The position numbers and the translations under genes are program-made. Source: a virus. From it: a stretch of DNA of 64,000 nucleotides. Location: the IMG/VR virus record IMGVR_UViG_3300028864_000019, positions 1 through 64,000 of that record; one strand, written 5' to 3'. Below are positions 1 through 8,825 of this stretch, piece after piece. Within the stretch, counting starts at the first letter, position 1, and each line of letters begins with the position of its first letter. The notes under the pieces are model-generated. The model was not told the DNA's origin. It made no database searches and saw only the letters and a list, made by a program, of their open reading frames with translations.

Positions 1-30
1 ATAAAAGACATCTTTTATGTGGTTATGTAT

Positions 31-52
31 AGGTTACAACCTAGTTATAGCC
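31..52 (-). repeat. Dispersed 3'-UTR element, copy A
   Basis: On the minus strand this reads GGCTATAACTAGGTTGTAAC plus CT. It lies directly after the stop of the gene ending at 59. Related copies lie at 4283-4302 and 30151-30172, with a partial copy at 7261-7290. It can fold as a short AGGTT/AACCT hairpin. Function unknown. Confidence 0.55.
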
Positions 53-58
53 TTATTA

Positions 59-460
59 TTACTTTTCATTTTTAAGCTTTAGCAGATGTTCCAAACACTC
101 TTGTTCAGTAATTAATTTAATATCATCAACTTCTTCAGGTAAATAAGGTGAACATTGAAAATTTTCAATCTCGTACAATACATTATCTATTATCATAGGT
201 AATACCCACTTATTAATATATTCCTGTTCATCTGCATCATCTTCTAGTAATCCTTCAATATATTCTTTTGCAAACTCTTCAACTGGTTTATCAACTTCTG
301 TAATTTTGTATAATTCACAAGGAGACTCTAAGAACCAATCTCTACCCTCATAATCATGCCTAGAAAACCAAGTTGCTTCAGTTTTATCATTATAGGTTAC
401 TAAAGCATATGTACCAATTTCTAAATTACTATCTATCAAAAACGTTTCTACATTAATCAC
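59..460 (-). CDS. Hypothetical acidic protein (133 aa)
   Basis: The product is acidic with no recognised motif. The longest reading starts at 487, but the only good ribosome-binding site (ATGGAGGT) sits 8 nt before a GTG at 460. That start overlaps the end of the upstream gene by a few bases, so the two are probably translationally coupled. The gene is followed by repeat copy A. Soluble and cytoplasmic by composition. No function can be given. Confidence 0.75.
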   Translation of the reverse strand: MINVETFLIDSNLEIGTYALVTYNDKTEATWFSRHDYEGRDWFLESPCELYKITEVDKPVEEFAKEYIEGLLEDDADEQEYINKWVLPMIIDNVLYEIENFQCSPYLPEEVDDIKLITEQECLEHLLKLKNEK

Positions 461-845
461 AATTTTTACCTCCATTAATAAAATCATTTAACTTATTTTT
501 TAATTCATTGTACTTAGTACAATCGTTAGAATTATAAAACACATAAATATCTATTAGTTCAAGAAACAATTCATTATGTTTTTGTTTTACTTCTCTATCA
601 CGAACACCTTCTTCACATTTTGAACAGTCATCATTACATTCACTACAATCAGGAGCATCTTGCCAATAACCTAACCTTGGTAAATACCACAATAATAATT
701 CTCTAAATGAAATATTTTTACATTCATCTCTACTATAGAATTCAACCTTACCATTTTCTAAAGTATCTTCATCAAGAAAATTACACTGTTTCCAATACAC
801 ATCACAATCTAAATAACTAACAATTTCTTTTAATCTTTCTTTCAT
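453..845 (-). CDS. Hypothetical cysteine-containing protein (130 aa)
   Basis: A central CSECNDDCSKCEEG segment has four closely spaced cysteines that could bind a metal. AAAGGAGG lies 8 nt before the ATG at 845, which is preferred over the ATG at 881. The end overlaps the next gene by 8 nt, indicating an operon. Family not recognised. Confidence 0.75.
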   Translation of the reverse strand: MKERLKEIVSYLDCDVYWKQCNFLDEDTLENGKVEFYSRDECKNISFRELLLWYLPRLGYWQDAPDCSECNDDCSKCEEGVRDREVKQKHNELFLELIDIYVFYNSNDCTKYNELKNKLNDFINGGKNCD

Positions 846-899
846 TAACTTTTCCTCCTTTAATATTTCAATAAAATACATATATTAAAAGTCAAACAT

Positions 900-1253
900 T
901 TATAATGTTACTTTGTCTAACATATTAATTTCAATGATTTCATAATCTCTGTAGCCATAATTATTTAATATATACTCTCTAATTGCATCATCATCATCTG
1001 CTCCGTTAGGTCTGTCTTTTTGTTCTACTTTAATTCTTATAGTATCTACATCTTCATTTTCATTAAATACTATACAATAATCACGATATACTTTATTTTC
1101 GTATGTATTATCACTCATAATTTCCTTAATCAATAAATCCAATTTTTCTTCATCGTCAGTGTTTAATTTATATTTTTGAGTTATATCGTCTAGACTCTTT
1201 TGACATTCTTGTTTTATATGTTCAAATAACTCATCTATATTATCAAATTCCAT
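900..1253 (-). CDS. Hypothetical acidic protein (117 aa)
   Basis: A charged soluble protein with an Asp-rich stretch (GADDDDAIREYI) near residues 90-101. GAGGTG precedes the ATG at 1253. The start lies within a few bases of the stop of the gene at 1258-1515, so they are likely co-transcribed. No family recognised. Confidence 0.75.
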   Translation of the reverse strand: MEFDNIDELFEHIKQECQKSLDDITQKYKLNTDDEEKLDLLIKEIMSDNTYENKVYRDYCIVFNENEDVDTIRIKVEQKDRPNGADDDDAIREYILNNYGYRDYEIIEINMLDKVTL

Positions 1254-1257
1254 AACA

Positions 1258-1515
1258 TTACACCTCACAATTTAATAAATTAATAATTTCTAATACTTTA
1301 GTTCTTGCAGACTTTTCGGTTAGTTTAATATGAAAATCATATTCTCTATCTTCTAAAACACACAAAGCTTCAATCCAACCTAGTCCACCACGTTCTGTTA
1401 ACCTTTTTAATGTTTGACTATGATTTCTAATTGCTTGTTTTTCATGTAGTTTTATTATATCTAATGGTATATACTCTTTCGGTTTTGAACCGAGTATTGG
1501 AAATTTATTATCCAT
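1258..1515 (-). CDS. Hypothetical small protein, paralogue of 17929-18177
   Basis: 85 residues beginning MDNKFPILGSKPKEYI. It is clearly homologous over its whole length to the 82-residue protein at 17929-18177, with shared HSQTLKRL(T/A)ERGGL and ARTKVLEIINL blocks. AAAGGGTG precedes the ATG. Two diverged copies in one element show an internal duplication or separate acquisition. Function unknown. Confidence 0.85.
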   Translation of the reverse strand: MDNKFPILGSKPKEYIPLDIIKLHEKQAIRNHSQTLKRLTERGGLGWIEALCVLEDREYDFHIKLTEKSARTKVLEIINLLNCEV

Positions 1516-1584
1516 CTTACTTCACCCTTTCTAATATATCTCGTGTACAAGGTATTTAAAGCCACTTGTCATGGCAGTTTATAC

Positions 1585-1613
1585 ATAGACTACATATAAA
1601 CAATGTAGTCTAT
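1585..1613. repeat. 10-bp inverted repeat after the tnpC-like gene
   Basis: ATAGACTACA and TGTAGTCTAT form a perfect 10-bp dyad with a 9-nt loop, overlapping the TAG stop of the tnpC-like gene. No U-run follows on the minus strand, so it is either a weak terminator or a site tied to the transposon-type genes. Confidence 0.6.
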
Positions 1614-1984
1614 AACTTTTCATATAATTTCCCTCTAAGAACTTCTAATTGTTCTTTGAGCTTTCTATTTTCTTCTTGCAATTCTTTAATCTTTTTATCC
1701 TTAGCCATTATAATAATATTTTTCGATTTATCAGTTTTATCATATTTAAGTCTTTGCTTTATAACTTTTTCAGTTTGTTTATCTCTAAGTTCTTCAATTC
1801 TTTTCTTAATTTCAGCATTATTGTACATAAAAGTTTTAGATACACCACTTAGATTACAAACACTATTAAAGTTAATTTTCTGTTCGCCAAGCGACAGCTC
1901 TCGGATGGCTTTATCTACTTTTTCTAATGTTATTTTACTTTTATTTTTAGCATACTCATTTAAACCTTTTGTGCTTCCAACCAT
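1610..1984 (-). CDS. TnpC-like transposition regulator (Tn554 type)
   Basis: 124 residues. The N-terminal half resembles a helix-turn-helix (NLSGVSKTFMYNNAEIKKRIEE) and the C-terminal third is a Lys/Glu coiled coil, the layout of Tn554-family TnpC/DUF6262 proteins, which assist the recombinases. GGGAGG lies 9 nt before the ATG at 1984, one base after the stop of the recombinase gene, so the two are coupled. The TnpA partner of complete Tn554 cassettes was not found in the window. Confidence 0.7.
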   Translation of the reverse strand: MVGSTKGLNEYAKNKSKITLEKVDKAIRELSLGEQKINFNSVCNLSGVSKTFMYNNAEIKKRIEELRDKQTEKVIKQRLKYDKTDKSKNIIIMAKDKKIKELQEENRKLKEQLEVLRGKLYEKL

Positions 1985-1985
1985 C

Positions 1986-3644
1986 TTAAGATTCCTCCCT
2001 TGACTTACCATTCTTGTGAACTAATTTATATTGTCTAACTTTTTCTAATGTCTTTTCTAACATATCTAAATATTGTTGATTCTTTTCAGCCCAAAGTTCT
2101 CTACCAAACTTATTACTAGTTTCTATTTGGGTTTTAACCTTGTCTATTTCTTCTTCATATTCGGGAATATTTTCAGTTGTAGTACAGAAACTTGCACAAG
2201 TTAAGCAATGATTCATTTGTTGCTTACAAGGTAATTTGGAAGGCTTAAAACATACTCCAAAAGGAACTCTAACTGCATCTAAATTCTTTTTAACATATTC
2301 ATATCTAATCAAATTCTCGCCAGTATCAGAAGTTAAATCTATCTTTTCAAGGTCGTTAGTTTTGGTATCAACTTTGAAAAGTTCTAAGTCCTCAGTATCC
2401 TTCCATTTTTCGTAAAGAATATTTTCACTAACAGTCGCATAATGAACTGTCATTTGAAGGCTTCTATGACCTAAAATTTGTTGTATAATACTAATCCCAA
2501 TACCTTGTTCAACATATTCTTTAGCTCTTGTATGACGTAATGAATGAAGTTTAAAATGATATAACTCTCCATTAGCATTTCTAATATCTTTTTGTTCAAT
2601 TAGTCTTTTAATACAATCTACAAAAGTTCTTTTATTTATTGGAGTTCCTCTTAATTTTCCTTCATAAATATTAAATAAATACTTATTAGGATTATTTACT
2701 TCTGTACTTAATTCCTTAGCTTTATCAATAGACCTTTGAACCATTTCAGCAATTTTGTCTCTTATTGGAATTTTAAGTTGTGCTATTCCTGTCTTAGTTA
2801 TTTCACCACTTATTTTTATAAATACATGATTAGTTTCAACTTCTTCTGTATGATATTCAGCTATATATTCCATAAACATATCAGCCAAATTTTGATATAT
2901 ATCAATTCTTCTTGGACTTGATACTGTTTTTATTTCAGCATTATTCTCAAGCTCACCACGGTCTTTAAGGTCAATTATCATATTACTAATATCAAAGTCT
3001 TCAATCCATAATGACAAGGCTTCGCCGATGCGTATGCCAGTTTCATAAAGCAAGTTTAATAAAAATTTATCTCTAAAATTATTACAAGTGTTTATGAGTA
3101 TTGTTATTTCTTCCTTAGTTAATGTTTTAGGTTTAGACTTTGGAACTTTAAGCCTTAATATATTGCTTGTAACTTTCTTTTGTTCATGAGCAATTCCATA
3201 TAAGAATCCTTTAAAATTTCTACTTGGAGTAGATACAAACTTTTTAAGTCTCTCTGAAATATTATTGCTATATTCCTCATGTCTTAAAATATAATCATAG
3301 AAAGCTAAAACTGTATTTACCACGATATTTATGGTTCTTGGACTTCTTGCTGAATCTACTTTATTAGTTGGTATTACCTTTAAACTCTTATAAGGATTTT
3401 GTAACCAATTAACAAACAAAGCTAAATCATCAATAGTTACCTTTTGAAAGTCTAAATCTCTTTGTTCTAAATACTCAAAGTATAACTTCAAATGTTGACA
3501 ATACATTCTCAAAGTATTTCTTGCGAAATTAGTATTATCTTTAAATCTTATAAACTTCAATATTGATTCTATGGGTAGCCCATCATCGTCTGCTACAAAA
3601 TATCTCTCTTTATCATCTTCTGTTCTTACCTTTACTACTTCCAT
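1986..3644 (-). CDS. Tyrosine site-specific recombinase, Tn554 TnpB-like
   Basis: 552 residues. A core-binding (SAM-like) domain covers about residues 25-135. The catalytic domain has Arg205 (ETGIRIGEAL), H367-x-x-R370 (LHSLRHTRA), LGH near 393 and nucleophile Tyr402 (VHYATVSENI), so all key residues are present. After it comes a Cys/His cluster (CKQQMNHCLTCASFC) near 475-490 and a helical tail, as in TnpB of Tn554-type transposons. It should cut and rejoin DNA through a phosphotyrosine intermediate. Paired with the TnpC-like gene, it could be an integrated element or have been adopted by the phage. Confidence 0.85.
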   Translation of the reverse strand: MEVVKVRTEDDKERYFVADDDGLPIESILKFIRFKDNTNFARNTLRMYCQHLKLYFEYLEQRDLDFQKVTIDDLALFVNWLQNPYKSLKVIPTNKVDSARSPRTINIVVNTVLAFYDYILRHEEYSNNISERLKKFVSTPSRNFKGFLYGIAHEQKKVTSNILRLKVPKSKPKTLTKEEITILINTCNNFRDKFLLNLLYETGIRIGEALSLWIEDFDISNMIIDLKDRGELENNAEIKTVSSPRRIDIYQNLADMFMEYIAEYHTEEVETNHVFIKISGEITKTGIAQLKIPIRDKIAEMVQRSIDKAKELSTEVNNPNKYLFNIYEGKLRGTPINKRTFVDCIKRLIEQKDIRNANGELYHFKLHSLRHTRAKEYVEQGIGISIIQQILGHRSLQMTVHYATVSENILYEKWKDTEDLELFKVDTKTNDLEKIDLTSDTGENLIRYEYVKKNLDAVRVPFGVCFKPSKLPCKQQMNHCLTCASFCTTTENIPEYEEEIDKVKTQIETSNKFGRELWAEKNQQYLDMLEKTLEKVRQYKLVHKNGKSREES

Positions 3645-3811
3645 ATTTCCATATACACTCCTATACTTCGATTAATATCTACATATAGTTTGCTATAATT
3701 ACTATAAAATATACAACAATATATCAAGTTATTATAGTTTTATTCTTATAGTAAAGTGTTATATAAAATACTATAAATACTACTTAGTTATCTACACTAT
3801 ATTCTCTAATT
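3645..3811 (-). promoter_or_regulatory. Upstream region of the recombinase with repeated TATAGT/ACTATA words
   Basis: This gap has several interleaved ACTATA/TATAGT repeats and a weak promoter-like pair (TTGATA, 17 nt, TAGTAA) reading toward the recombinase. The repeats could be protein-binding sites, for example recombinase or TnpC arm sites. No gene was seen in it. Confidence 0.35.
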
Positions 3812-4204
3812 TTAATTATTCCATAATTCATATGGAATAGAGTCATCAATATCTATAAAAGCTATTTCTTTTTCTTCTTCATCTATAAACACTGCATATT
3901 TATCTACAAGCTTAGTGGACATACCATGTTCTTTATTCCATTCTATTTCTGCTACTTGATTATATGGTTTAATAGTATCTTCATCAATAATAACTTTACT
4001 AAATCCTAAATCAGTTGCTCCTCCACAAATACCTCTACTACCATATGTATTTTTAATCAAATAGTAAGTCCATTGATCTTCCATTGTATACCAAGGTTTT
4101 TCAACTGCAACATATCCTATTTCTAATTCACCAGTTTCTATATTTCTAGCTATATATTGAAAATCTTGTTGTTTATTTTCTTTGTCAAATATTAATACAT
4201 TCAT
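3812..4204 (-). CDS. Hypothetical protein (130 aa)
   Basis: Soluble protein of mixed composition beginning [13 protein letters not shown], with GAGGAG before the start. Its leader carries the shared leader-box pattern (TTTTATTTGGAAATTGATAA). No family recognised. Confidence 0.75.
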   Translation of the reverse strand: MNVLIFDKENKQQDFQYIARNIETGELEIGYVAVEKPWYTMEDQWTYYLIKNTYGSRGICGGATDLGFSKVIIDEDTIKPYNQVAEIEWNKEHGMSTKLVDKYAVFIDEEEKEIAFIDIDDSIPYELWNN

Positions 4205-4282
4205 TTTTATTTTTCTCCTCTATCATTTTATATAATTTATCAATTTCCAAATAAAATACATTTTTTAATTGGAAATTCAATT

Positions 4283-4302
4283 GCTACAACCCAGTCATAG
4301 AC
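4283..4302 (-). repeat. Dispersed 3'-UTR element, copy B
   Basis: Minus strand GTCTATGACTGGGTTGTAGC, directly after the stop of the first methyltransferase gene. It is preceded in the transcript by AAGAATGAG, as in copies C and D. Part of the family at 31-52, 7261-7290 and 30151-30172. Confidence 0.55.
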
Positions 4303-4317
4303 TCATTCTTGTTTTTA

Positions 4318-5271
4318 CTAAAATTTATATTGTTTCAATATATCTACTATAGCATCAGCAGTCCAACCATTGCCAATAGCTTTTATTCTAGCTTTATCAC
4401 TTAATCCATATGTATATCCATCTGGTAATGTCTGAAGTCGTTCTAACTCGGTAATAGTAAACTTTCTGACTATGCCATCATAATAAACACATATATCACA
4501 ACTACAATCTAAGGTGTTTGATTTGTCTTTTATAACTCGTCCACGTCTTGTCTTACTTGTTGGGAACTGAAGATTAACTCCATCTCCATTCTCTGCCACA
4601 ATATACCCTTGCTTAGTAGCTTGCCTTATTCTTACCTCACCATTAACAACATCTATTAAATTATAGCATTTCTCACTTATGTTAGGATCTATTAATAATC
4701 CTTTATATTTTATGTAATTGCTTGTATCAACTTTTTCTAATATGTCTAATAATTTAATTCGTTTATCTTTTGGCGGTTCTATATATGTACTTGTCCAATA
4801 TAAACGTGGTCGGTTTTGTGCTGAAATAAGTTTACTATTAATCAATGTATATTCACATTTTAAATAATCACTTATAACGTCCCTCCATTCTTTTTTCATT
4901 TCAACATTTTCAAGTAGAAATTGCACATTAGGATTATTATATTTTCTAATTAAATCTAAAACTCTTACATAATCAAAAAATAATTTACTTCTAATATCTT
5001 CAAAATTTAAACATAACCCATTTTTTGAAAACCCCTGACAAGGTGAACCTCCAATAAGTAAATCAATCTTGGGTAAACTTTGTATTAATTCTTTATCTAT
5101 TTTAGTTATATCACCTAATCTAATTATATCGTCAAAGTTATTTTTACTAATATGTATTGCATTTTCATCAATCTCACTTGCATAATACTTATCCACATCA
5201 ATTCCTGCTCTTTGGCATACTAATCTTCCTGTACTGTGTCCATCGAATAAACTTACTATATTTATTTCCAT
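4318..5271 (-). CDS. DNA (cytosine-5) methyltransferase, copy 1
   Basis: 317 residues. Motif I is LFDGHSTG (8-15), motif IV is GSPCQGFS with catalytic Cys78, motif VI is ENV (121-123), motif VIII QNRPRLYW (152-159), motif IX ELERLQTLPDGYT, and motif X ends IGNGW. All residues needed to transfer a methyl group from AdoMet to C5 of cytosine are present. The specificity region between VIII and IX is short. It is most like copy 3 (6274-7176). It is the last of three tandem methyltransferase genes and no restriction endonuclease is adjacent, which fits self-protection of phage DNA. The recognition site cannot be read from sequence. Confidence 0.92.
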   Translation of the reverse strand: MEINIVSLFDGHSTGRLVCQRAGIDVDKYYASEIDENAIHISKNNFDDIIRLGDITKIDKELIQSLPKIDLLIGGSPCQGFSKNGLCLNFEDIRSKLFFDYVRVLDLIRKYNNPNVQFLLENVEMKKEWRDVISDYLKCEYTLINSKLISAQNRPRLYWTSTYIEPPKDKRIKLLDILEKVDTSNYIKYKGLLIDPNISEKCYNLIDVVNGEVRIRQATKQGYIVAENGDGVNLQFPTSKTRRGRVIKDKSNTLDCSCDICVYYDGIVRKFTITELERLQTLPDGYTYGLSDKARIKAIGNGWTADAIVDILKQYKF

Positions 5272-5282
5272 ATATTTTCTCC

Positions 5283-6245
5283 TTAGTTGAAATTATTTTC
5301 TATGTATTCTTTTAATTTATCTGCAATTGCTTGTACTACGTTTAAACTCATAGCATTACCCATCATTCTATATGCTTGTGTGTCACTAATAACTATTCTA
5401 TATGTATCAGGTAATCCTTGAAGTTTTAAGCATTCTATAGGAGTTAACCTTCTAACATTAGTTTTGTTTACTGGTTTGTATTCTGTAGATATGTAATTAT
5501 CAGTATCAGCTCTATGCATCTTGTGCATTGTTGAAGTCAACGTTCTAGCTATAGGTAAATTAATCTCCATCTTGCCACTAATCCAACCTTTTGTTCCGGG
5601 ACTCATTATACAATCATACATTTTTTGAGTTAAATAATATTTATCATCAACACTAGGTTCTAATAAATCTTGCATTGTTAATTTTAGTTCTACTGGCTTT
5701 GGAAATTCAAAATTAAATTCACCTAAGTCTTTTCTTTGACCTATTATATACCATCTTCTTCTTGAATGTGGAATTCCAAATTCTGATGTATTTATTAATT
5801 GATATTTTATATTATAATTTTCTTGCATCATTTCTATAACTACCTTAAAATCTTCTCCATTATTACTACTAGATAAATTTCTAACATTTTCAAATATGAA
5901 CCAGCTAGGTAATTTTTCATTTAATATTCTCATGTAATCAAAGAACAAGCAACTTTCTTCACCTTTTAAACCCTTAACTTTGTTATCTTCCGACCATGTT
6001 TTAGACATCATAGAAACTTGAGTACAAGGTGATCCACCAATTAAAATATCAAAATTTGGCAATTCTTTTTCGTTAATTTTTGTAATATCTCCATAATTAA
6101 TTCTATTAGGGAAATTAGCTTTATAGTTTTTAATTGCAAACTTATCAAATTCAGAATATCCTATATTTTCACAACCTATATTATCTAACGCAATACCTCC
6201 AATTCCTGTTCCTGCAAATAATTCAAAATACTTTTTCTTTTCCAT
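5283..6245 (-). CDS. DNA (cytosine-5) methyltransferase, copy 2
   Basis: 320 residues. Motif I is FAGTGIGG (10-17), motif IV is GSPCTQVS with Cys74, motif VI ENV (119-121), motif VIII HSRRRWYIIGQR (160-171), then ECLKLQGLPDTYR and motif X MGNAMSLNVV. Classic Dcm type, clearly less related to its two neighbours than they are to each other. PCTQ replaces the commoner PCQG after the catalytic Cys. GAAAGGAAG precedes the ATG. It lies 11 nt from copy 1, so they are co-transcribed. Confidence 0.93.
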   Translation of the reverse strand: MEKKKYFELFAGTGIGGIALDNIGCENIGYSEFDKFAIKNYKANFPNRINYGDITKINEKELPNFDILIGGSPCTQVSMMSKTWSEDNKVKGLKGEESCLFFDYMRILNEKLPSWFIFENVRNLSSSNNGEDFKVVIEMMQENYNIKYQLINTSEFGIPHSRRRWYIIGQRKDLGEFNFEFPKPVELKLTMQDLLEPSVDDKYYLTQKMYDCIMSPGTKGWISGKMEINLPIARTLTSTMHKMHRADTDNYISTEYKPVNKTNVRRLTPIECLKLQGLPDTYRIVISDTQAYRMMGNAMSLNVVQAIADKLKEYIENNFN

Positions 6246-6273
6246 TCTTTTAACTTCCTTTCTTTTTATGTAT

Positions 6274-7176
6274 TTAATTTATTTTTAATTCTTTAATAAT
6301 ATGTACAATTGTATCAATATTCCATCCGTTCCCTATGGCTTTATATCTATTACCACATGAAACCCCTTTTACATTTGTGTAATTGTCTGGTAATCCTTGT
6401 AGCCTTTCACACTCAATTTCTGTGAATCTTCTTAATCCGTAATCATCTTTAATTATATTTGGTGCTGATCTATCTCTTCTAAAGCAATGAGGAACTACAG
6501 TATTTGATTTACCATACTTTATACTCTTATTGTAGAAATCATATATAGGAGTTCCTTTTGACCATTTACATGAGACTTCTCTACAAACATCAGCATGTAA
6601 TAATTGATGCTCTTTGCAATAATGTCCTTCCTCAACCTTTTGCTTCTCTATAATATCATCTATGTATATTTCTTTATCATTTATATTTTGTATGTATTCT
6701 ATGTTTGTCCAATAATAACGCTCTCTATTTTGTGCTGAAAATAAATTTGAATTTATAAGCTTACCTTTAATTCCTATGTAGTCATTAATTACCTCAATCC
6801 ATTCTTGTTTCATTTTCACATTCTCTAATAAAAATTTAACATTGGGATTATTATTTTCTTTTATCCAATTCAAGATATTAATAAATTCAAAAAATAATTT
6901 ACTTTGTTTATGTTCAAAATTCAATCCATTCCCTATTCTTGAAAATCCTTGACATGGACTTCCTGCTAATATTAAATCAATTTTGGGCAAGTTCCAATTT
7001 TTCCACTCAGTAACGTCTCCTAATTTATTTTTAACATCTTGTGGATAATTTTTATCAGCTATTAACATTGCATCTTTATCAATCTCACTTGAATAATAAT
7101 TATCTACTTCAATCTGTGCTTTTTCTAATACTACTCTTCCACAACTTATTCCATTAAACAAACTTAATACATTCAC
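6274..7176 (-). CDS. DNA (cytosine-5) methyltransferase, copy 3
   Basis: 300 residues. Motif I LFNGISCG, motif IV GSPCQGFS with Cys75, ENV (118-120), QNRERYYW near 149, ECERLQGLPDNYT and IGNGWNIDTI. It has the same architecture as copy 1 (Dnmt3-like compact form common in phages) but a divergent central region, so a different target is likely. It is the first gene of the methyltransferase operon. Its leader shows the shared box TTTTATTTGGTTATTAATAA. Confidence 0.92.
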   Translation of the reverse strand: MNVLSLFNGISCGRVVLEKAQIEVDNYYSSEIDKDAMLIADKNYPQDVKNKLGDVTEWKNWNLPKIDLILAGSPCQGFSRIGNGLNFEHKQSKLFFEFINILNWIKENNNPNVKFLLENVKMKQEWIEVINDYIGIKGKLINSNLFSAQNRERYYWTNIEYIQNINDKEIYIDDIIEKQKVEEGHYCKEHQLLHADVCREVSCKWSKGTPIYDFYNKSIKYGKSNTVVPHCFRRDRSAPNIIKDDYGLRRFTEIECERLQGLPDNYTNVKGVSCGNRYKAIGNGWNIDTIVHIIKELKIN

Positions 7177-7260
7177 TTTTTCACTTCCTTTACATTATTC
7201 GTTTAATATAATTTATTAATAACCAAATAAAACTAATATTTTACTTGCTTGTCCAAGTCT

Positions 7261-7290
7261 GTAAAGTGTCTTATAGCCTCATTCTTTATT
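7261..7290 (-). repeat. Dispersed 3'-UTR element, partial copy D
   Basis: Minus strand begins AAAGAATGAGGCTATAAGAC, sharing the AAGAATGnGGCTAT part of copies B and C but diverging afterwards. It follows the stop of the gene at 7290-7502. Confidence 0.4.
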
Positions 7291-7502
7291 TATAATAAAT
7301 ATGATTCTTCGAAATATTTCTCTTTAAAATCTTCACTCATCCATCTTTTTAATTTTTCATCGTCAAAAGTATAGCCTATAAACCCTTTTATTTTAGTCCA
7401 TCTATTTTCTACGTAGTGCATTTTATAATGCCTATCCTTTGTGAAAATTATATCGTCAGTTGGTTCGGCTTCGATTGTTTCTTTACATATCAGCGTAGTC
7501 AT
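7290..7502 (-). CDS. Hypothetical small protein (70 aa)
   Basis: Begins MTTLICKETIEAEPTDDIIF and contains KGFIGYTFDDEKL. Small phage proteins with a similar beta-rich layout are common, but no named family is recognised. AAAGGAG precedes the start and lies inside the end of the DUF5662 gene, so the two are coupled. Confidence 0.75.
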   Translation of the reverse strand: MTTLICKETIEAEPTDDIIFTKDRHYKMHYVENRWTKIKGFIGYTFDDEKLKRWMSEDFKEKYFEESYLL

Positions 7503-7503
7503 A

Positions 7504-8226
7504 TTATCTCTTAGCTCCTTTCACTAAATCATAAATATCTATACCATACTCCTCACAAGCATGTTTTAAAAAGTCATTTATATTATCTTTTACATTTTCT
7601 TTATAAATACTTCCTGTTCTTTCTAAATGTTCTTCACTTTGTTTTATTAGTTCATCTATGTTCATATAATACTCTTCATTACATTCACAAATAGGGTCAT
7701 TATATTCTTTTATTAAATCTAATCCTATTTCTACTCTATGTCTAGTTTCATGAGTCATATCCCACTTATAATAATTCTGTAGATAGTATTCTTGGGCAGT
7801 TCCACCAAATTTTCTAGACATAGCCTTTAAATCAACGACCATCTGTCTTATATATTTCATAGGCATGTTTAATAATTCCCACTGCTCAGGATGATGAGAG
7901 TTAGATTTATAATGATGTTCCCATGCTTTATTAAACTGTTCTTCTACATCTTCTTGTGAAATACACTTATCACTCATTCCAGTTAATTCTAATAATTTTC
8001 TTGAAGCTTGTTTTCCACCATAGAACTTCCAAGCATAAGGCTTAAATTCCTTAGAACTAAATTTACTTAAATCATGTGTAAAAGCATGGACAAATAGTTC
8101 CCTAGCTATTCTCCTATTATTACTTTTATCATATTTTTCATTCCAGTATCCTTTACTTACAATCATACATTCAATAAATACATTTTTCTTATGTTCTAGT
8201 ACATATTTTAAATATTCATAATACAT
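7504..8226 (-). CDS. DUF5662 family protein
   Basis: 240 residues. Conserved signatures are HDLSKFSSKEFKPYAWKFYG (residues about 49-70) and FNKAWEHHYKSNSHHPEQW (about 98-116). The repeated His/Asp residues suggest a metal site of HD-like type. DUF5662 proteins are frequent in phages and Firmicutes; their biochemical role is not established. The start overlaps the upstream gene at TAATG. Confidence 0.82.
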   Translation of the reverse strand: MYYEYLKYVLEHKKNVFIECMIVSKGYWNEKYDKSNNRRIARELFVHAFTHDLSKFSSKEFKPYAWKFYGGKQASRKLLELTGMSDKCISQEDVEEQFNKAWEHHYKSNSHHPEQWELLNMPMKYIRQMVVDLKAMSRKFGGTAQEYYLQNYYKWDMTHETRHRVEIGLDLIKEYNDPICECNEEYYMNIDELIKQSEEHLERTGSIYKENVKDNINDFLKHACEEYGIDIYDLVKGAKR

Positions 8227-8459
8227 TATTTCTCCTCCTCAACTTCTTCTATAACTCTAATATCTTCATTTTCGATTTTAATTTCACTAGGCTTAATCCC
8301 CATCTTAAATGCTAAACCTTCAATTAGATCTTCTCTATCTTTATCAGTTACAAAAGGTTCTCTATTCTTAATTGCAGTTAACGCTTCTTCTGTTAAGTCG
8401 TTTTCATTAATATCTAATATTGCATCTATTATATAATCTAATTTGTATTTAATTTTCAT
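8226..8459 (-). CDS. Hypothetical acidic protein (77 aa)
   Basis: Strongly acidic with a helical Glu/Asp-rich C-terminus. AGGAGG precedes the ATG. The stop overlaps the DUF5662 start (TAATG), indicating coupled translation. No family recognised. Confidence 0.75.
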   Translation of the reverse strand: MKIKYKLDYIIDAILDINENDLTEEALTAIKNREPFVTDKDREDLIEGLAFKMGIKPSEIKIENEDIRVIEEVEEEK

Positions 8460-8492
8460 TTCTTTATTCCTCCTAATTTTTCTCCCATTATA

Positions 8493-8687
8493 TTATTGTC
8501 TTATAGGTATATCTAACTTAGTTATAGTTGGCATTACTTCTGCTACTAAATTAACTTTATTAAATTCTTCATTAATAATCTTCTGTATCTTCTCTAGTAC
8601 ATTAAGTAAATTATCTTCATCTGTTTTAATATCAAATTCTAGTTTAAAATGTAACTTTGGGTTTGGTATTCTTTTATTCTCAAACAT
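8493..8687 (-). CDS. Hypothetical small protein (64 aa)
   Basis: Begins MFENKRIPNPKLHFKLEFDI. The GAGGAGAAG ribosome-binding site lies in the end of the membrane-peptide gene at 8694-8795. A paralogous function with the small protein at 22631-22774 (similar size, valine-rich strand pattern) is possible but not shown. Confidence 0.65.
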   Translation of the reverse strand: MFENKRIPNPKLHFKLEFDIKTDEDNLLNVLEKIQKIINEEFNKVNLVAEVMPTITKLDIPIRQ

Positions 8688-8693
8688 TAATTA

Positions 8694-8795
8694 TCACTTC
8701 TCCTCTTTATTTTTTACTCTATAATATATTTCAAACCATACTATACCACCCATAACAAACCCTATGAACCAAGCTAAGAAATATTCCCACCACAT
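8694..8795 (-). CDS. Small single-span membrane protein (33 aa)
   Basis: Translation gives MWWEYFLAWFIGFVMGGIVW followed by FEIYYRVKNKEEK: one transmembrane helix and a positively charged tail. GGGAAGTG lies 7-8 nt before the ATG, and the reading frame fills the gap exactly. It is probably anchored in the cytoplasmic membrane. Role unknown; small spanins, holin-like or immunity peptides are alternatives. Confidence 0.65.
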   Translation of the reverse strand: MWWEYFLAWFIGFVMGGIVWFEIYYRVKNKEEK

Positions 8796-8825
8796 TTAAT
8801 TCACTTCCCTTATTAATTTAAAATA

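Noticed and set aside
1566-2003. Long plus-strand open frame (145 codons) and similar plus-strand frames across the window
   Set aside because: They are rich in Ser/Leu/Phe, lie opposite well-supported minus-strand genes with ribosome-binding sites, and have none of their own.
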